From Bacteroidales bacterium (GTDB taxonomy: Bacteria; Bacteroidota; Bacteroidia; Bacteroidales; UBA1715), in contig JAFZOY010000128.1 in assembly GCA_017552705.1 (NCBI GenBank), forward strand, positions 1 through 41,970: a stretch of 41,970 bases of DNA, given 5' to 3'. Each line of letters begins with the position of its first letter. Position 1 is the first letter of the stretch. Below the pieces are notes generated by a model, which saw only the letters and a list, made by a program, of their open reading frames with translations, searched no databases and was not told the DNA's origin. Below are positions 25,936 to 33,359 of the stretch, one piece after another. Both the position numbers and the translations under genes were made by a program.

Positions 25936-26394
25936 ATGAAAAAAGTTATTGGTATTTTTCTTTTCTTCATTTTTCTCTCGTCGTGTGGTGGTTCAAGTTC
26001 TTCGAGTTTCAATACCAAGAAATTTGCCGGACGATATAAGGTTGATGTAAGTCCTATTCTTTCGCTGGATGAAGCAAAAACAGACAAATTCGGCTATTTT
26101 ATTCTGTCGATGTTTGCAATGGGGGCGGAAATGGACTTGTTGTTTTACGAAAAAGGCGATGGTATGTTGAAGTGCAATTTTTCTCTGATTTCCTTGCTTG
26201 CACCCAAAGTAAACCAACCATATCCGTTTCGGTGGTGCATAACGAAAGATTCCCTTTTGAACTTTTATAACGATAGCTTGCAGAAAATGGAGCCTTCATT
26301 CATTCTGCGAAAAAACAGTGGCACTTACGATTTTATAACGGCTTGCGACATTGATTCCCACGAGCCGTTATTTATGATGACAAGACAAAATTAA
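25936..26394 (+). CDS. small lipoprotein of unknown function
   Basis: From the ATG at 25936 the protein has 152 residues with a lipobox (FLSSCGG, Cys17) followed by a Ser-rich linker. The mature domain is about 125 residues, has a KFAGRYKVDVSP start, and I do not recognise it. The frame is open further upstream inside the membrane-protein gene, but only this start gives a lipoprotein signal and proper spacing. It ends the three-gene unit. Confidence 0.66.
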   Translation: MKKVIGIFLFFIFLSSCGGSSSSSFNTKKFAGRYKVDVSPILSLDEAKTDKFGYFILSMFAMGAEMDLLFYEKGDGMLKCNFSLISLLAPKVNQPYPFRWCITKDSLLNFYNDSLQKMEPSFILRKNSGTYDFITACDIDSHEPLFMMTRQN

Positions 26395-26404
26395 AAAAAA
26401 TTTT

Positions 26405-26445
26405 TCACCTCTGCAGAGTTTTGGCAGAGGTGGTTCTTATTTTTG
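26405..26445 (+). promoter_or_regulatory. shared accessory promoter motif, copy 2, with hairpin
   Basis: The block 26405-26426 is followed after 11 bp by the -7 box TATTTTTG (26438-26445). In this copy CACCTCTGC (26406-26414) and GCAGAGGTG (26424-26432) form a perfect 9-bp inverted repeat, which the other copies keep only in part. It may therefore also end the upstream lipoprotein transcript, or mark the full dyad of the operator. Confidence 0.72.
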
Positions 26446-26484
26446 CATTGTTATTTTAATGTCGTTCTTTTAAATGTTGTGTGT

Positions 26485-26847
26485 ATGAAAAAACCTGTAA
26501 AGGCAGCGATTGTTGGCAGTCGCACGTTTTCTGATTATGAAAAAATGTATGCTTTCATTCAGAAAATCCGTCAAGAAAAGGAGTTGTTTATCTACGAAGT
26601 TATCTCGGGTGGAGCAAGTGGAGCCGATCAATTGGCGGAGCGATATGCAAACGAAAACGGCAAGGTGCTAAAGGTAATCAAGCCAGATTGGAAACAAGGT
26701 TTGGGAGCCGGAATCGCCCGAAATGAAAAAATTATTAAGGCGTGTGATGTTTGTTTTGCTTTTTGGGATGGTTCTTCCCATGGTACCAAATCCGACATCG
26801 AATTTTGCAAAAAACAAGGGAAACCTTGTTACATCTGTCGATTTTAA
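26485..26847 (+). CDS. SLOG-family (YspA/DUF2493-like) nucleotide-binding protein
   Basis: The 120-residue protein starts at the ATG at 26485 (a TTG at 26443 lies inside the -7 box and is excluded). It has the Rossmann-like SLOG pattern: AAIVGSRTFSDYEK (phosphate loop), VISGGASGADQLAERYA (second glycine-rich motif), and CDVCFAFWDGSSHGTKSDIEF. SLOG domains bind nucleotide-derived ligands, and many take part in defence or signalling. This is a single-domain protein with no effector fused. It is monocistronic under copy 2 of the shared promoter motif. Confidence 0.85.
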   Translation: MKKPVKAAIVGSRTFSDYEKMYAFIQKIRQEKELFIYEVISGGASGADQLAERYANENGKVLKVIKPDWKQGLGAGIARNEKIIKACDVCFAFWDGSSHGTKSDIEFCKKQGKPCYICRF

Positions 26848-26872
26848 GAGGAAGTTTTTTCTCTTAAAATCG
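26839..26872 (+). terminator. hairpin overlapping the SLOG gene stop
   Basis: A perfect 12-bp inverted repeat (26839-26850 with 26861-26872) contains the last Arg and Phe codons and the TAA. The T run after it is weak (TAAAATTT), but it is the only terminator candidate for the gene. It could equally work on the minus strand. Confidence 0.5.
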
Positions 26873-26931
26873 TAAAATTTCTGTGGTTATTGAGTTGAGT
26901 AAGATATAATATACTGATAACCAATATATTA

Positions 26932-26940
26932 CCCCCCCCC
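26932..26940. repeat. 9-C homopolymer tract in a promoter region
   Basis: Nine consecutive C lie 50 bp upstream of the -7 box (26991-26998) of the next gene in an otherwise AT-rich stretch. Tracts of this kind change length by slipped-strand mispairing. Confidence 0.7.
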
Positions 26941-26990
26941 ATAGGCATAAAATAATTGCCAAAAAATTTCTTATTGTCGAATGGATTGCA

Positions 26991-26998
26991 TACATTTG
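26991..26998 (+). promoter_or_regulatory. -7 box (TACATTTG) of the second PD-(D/E)XK-like gene
   Basis: TACATTTG fits the consensus exactly and lies 49 bp before the ATG at 27048. The only nearby TTG is 14 bp upstream, too close for a normal -33 box. The 22-bp motif of the neighbouring units is absent here. Confidence 0.55.
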
Positions 26999-27047
26999 GA
27001 ACGGTATATTTTCCAAAAAAGATGTTTAATTTTTAAAATTTATTACT

Positions 27048-28085
27048 ATGACAAACAAAGAAATTGTAGAGCGAACTTCCCAATTGCTTACCACTAACGT
27101 TTCTTGGAAGAGTATTTATGAAAGGTATGCTAATCAAATAATAAAGAATGAGGCTAATTATAAAGCAAACAAGAAAAAGTTTCAAGTTAAGAAACCACTT
27201 ACAGCGTACAGTACCATAGGTAAGGTTAAGTCAGACTCAAAAACTTGCCTTTATGATTTGCGATTTGCAGGACAAAGTGTTGGGACGATTAGCGTGAAGA
27301 ATGACAATGTTGAATTTACTGTATCTGACAAAGAGGCTAACTATAGTAAGAATAAATTAAATTTTGAAGATAGCAAAGCCTTTAAGAAAGTGGCTTGGAA
27401 AACAGATAAAGATGCTCAATCTTTCAGACGTTTTTTCTATGGTTTGGAGAATAGCAATACACTGAAAGTGAAAAGCCAGGAACATAGATTGGAGAACCTA
27501 TTCTTGCAGGAGTTTTCCAAGAAACTACGTGCCCAAAATAAATTATTATGTAATATTCAACCTGTCCGCTTGGGTGATCTTTTCTTCCAACTCACCACAC
27601 CTTTGAAAGCAAGTTCTCATCAACCAACTATCTCGTTGACCAAAAGTGAAAATGGAGCGAATGGTGGTGGTATAGACATTTTAGCAAGAACAGGAAATGC
27701 TACCAACGATGTAAGATTGACTATTTTTGAATTGAAAGACGATAACAATCCTTCCGAACCTCAAAAGGATGTGATGCTTCAAGCAATGACTTATGCCACA
27801 TTTATTGCACATCTATTGAGAAGTGAATCTGGGAAAAAATGGTGGAAAATATTTGGTTTCTCTGTCAAGGGAGCTATGGAAGGTCCTATAGACATAAGCC
27901 AACACATTGACTTAAATGTTGTTTCACTTATGCCGAGCGGAGATACACAAGAAGGTGAACTTACTACGATTGAATTACCAGAATTGAATATTAGTCTTCA
28001 TCCTTTCACCCTCTATTTTGACATTGATTCTAAGGGAAATCCTTGTGCACTAAATGGAACATTTCCAAAAGAACTGAAAAAATGA
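27048..28085 (+). CDS. PD-(D/E)XK-like protein of unknown function
   Basis: The 345-residue protein has a basic, Lys-rich N-terminal half (about 1-140, with KANKKKFQVKKP) and a C-terminal domain with a probable nuclease core. Asp210 lies in GGGIDIL and Glu228-Leu-Lys230 in TIFELKDDN. A helix with EPQKDVMLQAMTYA follows, as in PD-(D/E)XK enzymes where Gln and Lys join the site. No methyltransferase or helicase partner is present. It is monocistronic, with a 9-C tract before its promoter and a nested palindrome after it. A role in defence or repair is possible, but I infer it only from fold and context. Confidence 0.55.
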   Translation: MTNKEIVERTSQLLTTNVSWKSIYERYANQIIKNEANYKANKKKFQVKKPLTAYSTIGKVKSDSKTCLYDLRFAGQSVGTISVKNDNVEFTVSDKEANYSKNKLNFEDSKAFKKVAWKTDKDAQSFRRFFYGLENSNTLKVKSQEHRLENLFLQEFSKKLRAQNKLLCNIQPVRLGDLFFQLTTPLKASSHQPTISLTKSENGANGGGIDILARTGNATNDVRLTIFELKDDNNPSEPQKDVMLQAMTYATFIAHLLRSESGKKWWKIFGFSVKGAMEGPIDISQHIDLNVVSLMPSGDTQEGELTTIELPELNISLHPFTLYFDIDSKGNPCALNGTFPKELKK

Positions 28086-28098
28086 GGATATGATTGAA

Positions 28099-28270
28099 GG
28101 GGCTTTTTTGCCCCATTCGGGGCAACAGGTTGGTAGAAAAAACAGAAATATAGGTTTATGCGTGCCGTCAGGTACGCCACATATACACGTTATAAAAATT
28201 GTTGCGTACCTAAAGGCACGCTTTTTCTTTGGAGAATAATTTTCTACCAACCAAATGTGCCTACGGCACA
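28099..28270. repeat. nested palindromic (REP/MITE-like) element
   Basis: Four hairpins stand side by side or nested. GGGGC/GCCCC (28099-28114) comes first. An outer perfect 13-bp pair follows (28128-28140 with 28240-28252, GGTTGGTAGAAAA and its complement). Inside it is a pair GCGTGCC-gtc-AGGTACGC (28160-28177) with GCGTACCT-aaa-GGCACGC (28204-28221), followed by a T run. TGTGCC/GGCACA (28256-28270) is last. The inner hairpin may end the upstream transcript. The layout, with no ORF, resembles non-autonomous repeat elements; no second copy lies in the window. Together with the motif at 28349 this accounts for the gene-free stretch 28086-28413. Confidence 0.6.
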
Positions 28271-28348
28271 AAAAAATAAAATCTTCGAAATCACCCGTCC
28301 GATACGCCTTACAAACATATTTTCTTAAAAACAAAAATAAACTTTTTG

Positions 28349-28391
28349 CCACCTCGGCAGGGTTTCTGCATAGGCAAATCGTTTATTATAG
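28349..28391 (+). promoter_or_regulatory. shared accessory promoter motif, copy 3
   Basis: The block 28349-28370 matches the other copies at all 14 invariant positions. The box 11 bp later reads TTTATTATAG, a poor match to TAnnTTTG, so this promoter may be weak or need an activator. The ATG follows at 28414. Confidence 0.62.
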
Positions 28392-28413
28392 AAACGGTTT
28401 AATTTAAAGAAAT

Positions 28414-28932
28414 ATGGAAAAAGAAATTTGTGAAACGTATCGTTTTGTCCCTTCTGACTATGACGAGTTGGGCAGACGAAAAGATGACGGAAAGACGTTC
28501 CGTGATGTAGTAAAGGATTTTGAACGTGATTTCCACATTCGACATTCAACGGAATATGCGCTGAATTTATATGCCAATTCTTCAACAATGAGGTTGTTGG
28601 CGAAATCGAACGGCGCGGAGCCATTCATGATTTATGGAATGGATTTGCGCCATGGAAATGTGTTTAATCCAGTTGATGACCCTGAGTTCAATTTTCAAAT
28701 TGATGCGTTTAGTGAATATACTACTGTATATGGAATTGATTCGGCTTATATGAAGAACTTTGACGAATATGGATTACCCATATACGATGAAGAAGAAATA
28801 TATCCACTCACTTTGTTGATTGATGAAACGATGAAGAACGGAGAAATACGTTTAACCACGCCTACAACCGACGACGATGATGAAGAATTGGAACCAGTAA
28901 CGAATGATGTACCTCAAAAGGAATATATATAA
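28414..28932 (+). CDS. hypothetical acidic protein
   Basis: The 172-residue protein is acidic and ends in an Asp/Glu-rich tail (TTDDDDEELEPV). There is no signal peptide or membrane helix. Segments such as MRLLAKSNGAEPFMIYGMDLRHGNVF show a globular core, but I know no family. Its stop overlaps the next ATG by 1 bp (TAATG), so both are translated from one mRNA. Confidence 0.62.
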   Translation: MEKEICETYRFVPSDYDELGRRKDDGKTFRDVVKDFERDFHIRHSTEYALNLYANSSTMRLLAKSNGAEPFMIYGMDLRHGNVFNPVDDPEFNFQIDAFSEYTTVYGIDSAYMKNFDEYGLPIYDEEEIYPLTLLIDETMKNGEIRLTTPTTDDDDEELEPVTNDVPQKEYI

Positions 28933-29201
28933 TGGAAACACAAAAAGAAAATAAAGATGTTCTTGTTCACAACGAAAACGGTGAATGGATAAGTGTAACT
29001 AAAGTGATTTTTTTATTTGAGTCATTTGCTACAAAATTAAAAGCGCACGCAGAAAAACAAGGTGTGAAATTTTCAGTTCATAAATGGTACGATGGAACTT
29101 TTTGGTGTTACCGACAAGAATTTGAGGCTATAAATCTTCGAGATTTTAAAATGACAGCAAGAGAGTGGAAAACATTGGTTGATCAATATGTTAATATTTG
29201 A
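28932..29201 (+). CDS. hypothetical small protein
   Basis: The 89-residue cytoplasmic protein has a polar N-terminus, a helix (KVIFLFESFATKLKAHAEKQG), a short WYDGTFWCY segment and a final helix. No known family is apparent. It is coupled to the acidic gene upstream, which suggests that the two act together, for example as a complex or as a two-component toxin or immunity pair; this is speculation. Confidence 0.58.
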   Translation: METQKENKDVLVHNENGEWISVTKVIFLFESFATKLKAHAEKQGVKFSVHKWYDGTFWCYRQEFEAINLRDFKMTAREWKTLVDQYVNI

Positions 29202-29220
29202 CGTGAGCTGAAAATAATTT

Positions 29221-29261
29221 CAACCTCTGCCGAGTTTTTGCACACCTGGTTTTTATTTTTG
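29221..29261 (+). promoter_or_regulatory. shared accessory promoter motif, copy 4
   Basis: The block 29221-29242 is followed after 11 bp by a perfect -7 box TATTTTTG (29254-29261). The ATG of the beta-CASP-like gene is 26 bp further, after an AGGAGGAAG ribosome site that is unusually strong for this phylum. Confidence 0.72.
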
Positions 29262-29287
29262 CAGAAAATTTTAAAATAGGAGGAAGA

Positions 29288-30589
29288 ATGAAGATTACAA
29301 TTCATCGTGGGACGAATCAAATCGGCGGTTGCATTACGGAAATACAATCGTCAAAAGGTAACAAAATTCTTATTGATCTTGGGCATAATCTGCCGAATGG
29401 AGATGATAATGCAGATGATGTATTTGATAAACAAGAAAATCTTAATGCTATATTGAAAGGCGTTTCTGATATTTTCTATTCTCATTATCATGGAGATCAT
29501 ATCGGCTTTGAAGCCAAAATACCTGCAACAATTAAGCAACACATGGGGGAATTGGCTATTAAAATGGTGAGCATGTTGAAGCATCATATGATATTTGCCA
29601 AGGACTTAAAAGATGATGCAGAAGCTAGTCTTAATGCCTTGTGTAAGTTTGAGCCTTACAAAGCATTTGAAAGGGTACAATATGGGGATATTTTTGTAAC
29701 GCCGTTACCTGTTAGTCATTCTGCCGTTGATGCGTATATGTTTTTGATAGAATGCGATGGCTGTATGGTTCTTCATAGTGGAGATTTCAGGGATCATGGA
29801 TATTACGCAACGCAAAAACTTGATGCTATAAAGAATTATTTGGCTCAAAATGTAGATGTTTTAATAACAGAAGGCACAATGTTAGGGAGAGGAGACAAAC
29901 GGGTGATGAGTGAACAAGAATTACAAAATGAGGCTGTTCGAAAGTTGAAGGGAAGGTACAATTTCATATTGTGCTCATCAATGGATATAGATCGTATTGT
30001 TTCGTTTTCCAAAGCGCGTGAGATCATAGATAAAAGAATTCGTATCATTGCGGACTCGTATCAGGTTGCTCAAATAAAAACAGTCAAAAAGGAACTGCCA
30101 TATCCTTATAGCGAGTTATTTGCTTATCCTTATGGAAGAGATATGAAACATGAGTTTCCGAGGATGAAACGATACGGTTTTATGATGTTTGTTCGGGACT
30201 CTCCAAGCTTTGAAAAGCGTATAGATGAGGTTATTGCTGAAACTGGTATATTGCCGTCAGAAATAAATTTTGTCTACTCTCAATTTGAAGGTTATATAAA
30301 GGAAGATCATAAGGCATTCCGACCAAGGTTATGTAACTTTGTACATAGATATAATTGGAATCTCATCAAATTGCACACGAGTGGTCACGCAAGTAAAGAA
30401 GCTTTGAGACGACTCGTAGAAATAACTAACCCTCAAATGGCAATAATTCCCATTCATAAGGAAAAAGATTCTAACTTTGCAGAACTACAACTTGATTCTA
30501 ATTTGCAGGATAAGATTGTCACACAAAGTAAATGTTTTGAAAAACAAGTTGGAAATCAAAAAGTTAGGGTTGAAATAGAGATAAAATAA
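29288..30589 (+). CDS. beta-CASP/RNase J-like metallo-beta-lactamase-fold hydrolase
   Basis: The 433-residue protein has the metal site of the metallo-beta-lactamase fold (HYHGDH 66-71, His144, HSGD with Asp166) and the beta-CASP motifs of RNase J: TEGT near 194, HTSGHAS (363-369) and PIHKE (388-392), where RNase J has HVSGHA and PVHGE. Known relatives are RNA endo/5'-exonucleases. It is much shorter than RNase J (about 550) and lacks its C-terminal dimer domain, so it is a divergent, probably standalone nuclease. It lies in the accessory region, is AT-rich, starts under copy 4 of the shared promoter and is followed 3 bp later by a metallophosphoesterase. Confidence 0.8.
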   Translation: MKITIHRGTNQIGGCITEIQSSKGNKILIDLGHNLPNGDDNADDVFDKQENLNAILKGVSDIFYSHYHGDHIGFEAKIPATIKQHMGELAIKMVSMLKHHMIFAKDLKDDAEASLNALCKFEPYKAFERVQYGDIFVTPLPVSHSAVDAYMFLIECDGCMVLHSGDFRDHGYYATQKLDAIKNYLAQNVDVLITEGTMLGRGDKRVMSEQELQNEAVRKLKGRYNFILCSSMDIDRIVSFSKAREIIDKRIRIIADSYQVAQIKTVKKELPYPYSELFAYPYGRDMKHEFPRMKRYGFMMFVRDSPSFEKRIDEVIAETGILPSEINFVYSQFEGYIKEDHKAFRPRLCNFVHRYNWNLIKLHTSGHASKEALRRLVEITNPQMAIIPIHKEKDSNFAELQLDSNLQDKIVTQSKCFEKQVGNQKVRVEIEIK

Positions 30590-30592
30590 ATT

Positions 30593-31186
30593 ATGCGCAT
30601 ACTACATATTTCCGATACGCACAATCTTCACAAGGATTTGCGTGATTTGCCCGAAGCGGATGTGATTGTCCACTCGGGGGATATGAGTCTTGCCAGTACC
30701 GAAAATGAATTGTTTGATTTCATAAATTGGTTCTGCGATTTACCGTACAAATACAAGATTTTTATTGCGGGCAATCACGATAATCTGTTGTTTGACAGCA
30801 ATATAGATGGTCTTGACGAAAATGTGCATTTTCTTCAAAACTCTGGCGTGACGATTGACGGAGTGAAATTCTACGGCGTTCCGATGTTTCTGGAATATGA
30901 TATGAGCGGCGAGGACAAACGTGTGATTGCCGCCATTCCTCCTGATACCGACGTGCTGATTACTCATCAGCCACCCAAGGGCATTTTGGATTTGGACGAC
31001 AATATTCACTATGGCAGCGAACAACTTCTGCAAAAAGTGTTGGAAATAAAGCCTCGTCTGCATTTGTTCGGACATATCCATAGGGCAAACGGCATAGTCC
31101 GTCAGCACGATGTTGTGTTTTCAAACGGCTCGATTTCAACGCATCGCTATGGCCTGACGTTCAAACCGAGAGTGATACAGATTTGA
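30593..31186 (+). CDS. calcineurin-like metallophosphoesterase
   Basis: The 197-residue protein shows all five metallophosphoesterase motifs: SDTHNLH (near 7), HSGDMS (near 27), GNHDN (near 60), THQPP (near 124) and GHIHRANG (near 160). Size and motifs resemble the MPPED-like group, which cleaves cyclic nucleotides or other phosphodiesters. The base composition is nearer the core genome than that of the gene before it. Coupling to the beta-CASP-like gene (3 bp apart) suggests work on the same phosphodiester or RNA substrate. Confidence 0.86.
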   Translation: MRILHISDTHNLHKDLRDLPEADVIVHSGDMSLASTENELFDFINWFCDLPYKYKIFIAGNHDNLLFDSNIDGLDENVHFLQNSGVTIDGVKFYGVPMFLEYDMSGEDKRVIAAIPPDTDVLITHQPPKGILDLDDNIHYGSEQLLQKVLEIKPRLHLFGHIHRANGIVRQHDVVFSNGSISTHRYGLTFKPRVIQI

Positions 31187-31198
31187 GAAATTATTTGC

Positions 31199-31206
31199 TA
31201 TCTTTG
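31199..31206 (+). promoter_or_regulatory. -7 box (TATCTTTG) of the secreted protein gene
   Basis: TATCTTTG matches the consensus and lies 12 bp after the phosphoesterase stop, 29 bp before the TTG start at 31236. Confidence 0.5.
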
Positions 31207-31235
31207 CCGTAATTCAGTTTGTAATCAAATTCATT

Positions 31236-31847
31236 TTGTTCAGGAAACTTTCCATATTTCTCCTTTTTGTACTGCTGTGCTGTTTTGCATCGGCAACAGG
31301 CGATGTTGACAATCCGAATTTTCGGAAGACGAAAACGTTCACTATTCCGTACAAGGGTGGCATTTCTGATGTTTCAAAGGTCTTTTCATCTATTTCAACG
31401 TTGAAAGGAATCCAATACTATTCCAATAGCCACGAACGATGGGAGACGCTTTACAAGGAGGCGGGATTTATCAATAATACCAAAGAAAAGAAATTCGTCG
31501 CCGATGACAAAATCATTGTGAAACCTGCTACCGATTATTATTGTTTGTTGCAGGACAATTCCTTGGGCGACTGTGTGTTCAAAATCAATTATTCGGAAAA
31601 TGGTAACACGGTGACGGCGACTTTTATTCTGGTTGAACCGCTCACGTTTTGGGGAATCACTGGAGTGCAAGCCAATGATTTATGTATTCAGTTGAAAGCC
31701 ACAAAAGTTCAGGATACCATTCAGGCGGTGATTACCATTGAAGCTCGCTATCGCGAAATTTCCTTCATTGAAGATATGATTCCCAAATCCCTTGACGCTC
31801 GGCTTGATGCGTTATATCGTTGGATAACAAAGAGTTTGACGAAGTAG
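31236..31847 (+). CDS. secreted protein of unknown function
   Basis: The 203-residue protein has a signal peptide (FRKLSIFLLFVLLCCFASATG). The signal peptide forces a start at the TTG at 31236; no ATG is available nearby, which is unusual in this window. The mature part is probably beta-rich (TVTATFILVEPLTFWGITGVQ) and the pattern is like small DUF4468-type Bacteroidetes proteins (IPYKGGISDVSKVF), a loose match. It has its own -7 box. Confidence 0.6.
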   Translation: MFRKLSIFLLFVLLCCFASATGDVDNPNFRKTKTFTIPYKGGISDVSKVFSSISTLKGIQYYSNSHERWETLYKEAGFINNTKEKKFVADDKIIVKPATDYYCLLQDNSLGDCVFKINYSENGNTVTATFILVEPLTFWGITGVQANDLCIQLKATKVQDTIQAVITIEARYREISFIEDMIPKSLDARLDALYRWITKSLTK

Positions 31848-31877
31848 GAAACCATTCTGTTTGATGACATTTGTGCA

Positions 31878-31912
31878 CAAAAAAGAGGATGCCCCATACA
31901 AAAGGCACCCTC
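31878..31912 (-). terminator. terminator of the ammonium operon
   Basis: A 9-bp stem (31904-31912 with 31885-31893, one G-U pair, 10-nt loop) is followed by six T on the minus strand, 32 bp after the amtB stop. Confidence 0.8.
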
Positions 31913-31943
31913 CACCACAAAACACAATACGACAAAATCGCTA

Positions 31944-33326
31944 TTAGTTGTATGCCGACTCGCCGTGTTCGTACACATCGAGTCCTTCTTCTTCGATACG
32001 TGCCTCGACACGCAATCCGAATACTTTCTTAATCAATAGGAATATCAACAATCCACAGCCAAACGACCATCCTGCGATGGCAAGTTCGCCAATTAATTGT
32101 GTTCCAACGCTGTAGCCACATTCAGGGAATGCGAACACACCAGTGAGGATTGTTCCTGTGAAACCAGCCATACCGTGTACCGAAACTGCACCAACAGGGT
32201 CGTCAATGTGCAGACGGGCATCGAAAAAGCGTACGCAGAAACACATCACCATTGAAGCGATTGCTCCGATGACTGCCGCAGCCCAGATAGGCACGCAGTC
32301 GCATCCTGCAGTGATTCCCACCAAGCCGGCAAGGATACCGTTGCACACCATCGACAATGACGGTTTTCCGAATACTACCCATGTGTAAATCAACGCTACA
32401 ATGGCACCTACGGCAGCGGCAATGTTTGTCGTTACGAATATGTGCGACATAGCCGACATGTTTTCAAGAATGCCACCTCCATAGCAATCAGGATCAACTG
32501 CACCAGTAGCGGCAACAGTAGAGCCAGGGTTGAAACCGAACCAGCCCATCCACAGAATCCATACGCCGAGAGCAGCCAAGGCAAGACTATGACCAGGGAT
32601 TGCGTTTGAACGGATAGTTCCGTCCGACAATTTCGTGTATTTACCCAAACGTGGCCCAAGTACCAATGCGCCAGCCAATGCTATGAAACCACCGCACGAG
32701 TGAACGACAGCCGAACCTGCGAAATCGTGGAAACCAAGTTCCGACAACCATCCGCCGCCCCACGACCAGTGGCCTTGAATCGGGTAGATGAACGCCGAAA
32801 TAAGCACGGAGTACAAAATGTACATAGAGAACTTCGTACGTTCTGCCATAGCTCCCGATACGATTGTGGCAGCAGTTGCGCAGAATACAGTTTGGAAGAT
32901 GAAATATCCTTCCTTAGGCAAGTTTGGACAAGGGTTTTCCACGCCAGCGATTCCAAATCCGTCCCAACCGAGGAATGCTCCCGCACCGAACATTATGGAA
33001 AATCCACATAACCAATACAATACGGAACCAGCCGAAAAGTCAAGGAAGTTTTTCATAAGGATGTTCGCCGTGTTCTTTGTCCGCGTCATACCTGCCTCAA
33101 CCAAGGCAAAACCTGGTTGCATGAAGAATACCAACATTGCGGCAAGCAGCACCCAAATGGTATCGACAGCGTTTATTGAAAATCCTGCCGAGGATTCCTC
33201 GGAAACCGCCGTGGCGACCTCCGAAACTACTTCTTCTTGTGCCATGACCGCGCCCGATGACAACAAGGCGACGAGAAACAAACAAAATGGCACTATTCTT
33301 TTCATATATTTACTTATGCGTTTCAT
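31944..33326 (-). CDS. amtB: ammonium transporter
   Basis: The 460-residue protein starts with a cleavable-type signal (about 1-29, ending VMAQ), as in many AmtB proteins, and has 11 membrane helices. The pore residues are in place: Asp201 in HDFAGSAVVH, and the twin histidines His209 (VVHSCGG) and His384 (SVHGMAGF). The PGFALVEAGMTR signature (71-82) is complete. It conducts ammonium/ammonia into the cytoplasm and is gated by PII, encoded 33 bp upstream. It is the last gene of the operon. Confidence 0.95.
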   Translation of the reverse strand: MKRISKYMKRIVPFCLFLVALLSSGAVMAQEEVVSEVATAVSEESSAGFSINAVDTIWVLLAAMLVFFMQPGFALVEAGMTRTKNTANILMKNFLDFSAGSVLYWLCGFSIMFGAGAFLGWDGFGIAGVENPCPNLPKEGYFIFQTVFCATAATIVSGAMAERTKFSMYILYSVLISAFIYPIQGHWSWGGGWLSELGFHDFAGSAVVHSCGGFIALAGALVLGPRLGKYTKLSDGTIRSNAIPGHSLALAALGVWILWMGWFGFNPGSTVAATGAVDPDCYGGGILENMSAMSHIFVTTNIAAAVGAIVALIYTWVVFGKPSLSMVCNGILAGLVGITAGCDCVPIWAAAVIGAIASMVMCFCVRFFDARLHIDDPVGAVSVHGMAGFTGTILTGVFAFPECGYSVGTQLIGELAIAGWSFGCGLLIFLLIKKVFGLRVEARIEEEGLDVYEHGESAYN

Positions 33327-33359
33327 GTTTTCTACATTTTAAATTCACACTCATTCATA

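Noticed and set aside
25202-29261. The four 22-bp blocks as a CRISPR-like array
   Set aside because: They are spaced by 0.8-2 kb with genes between them and sit at a constant distance from -7 boxes, so they are promoter elements.
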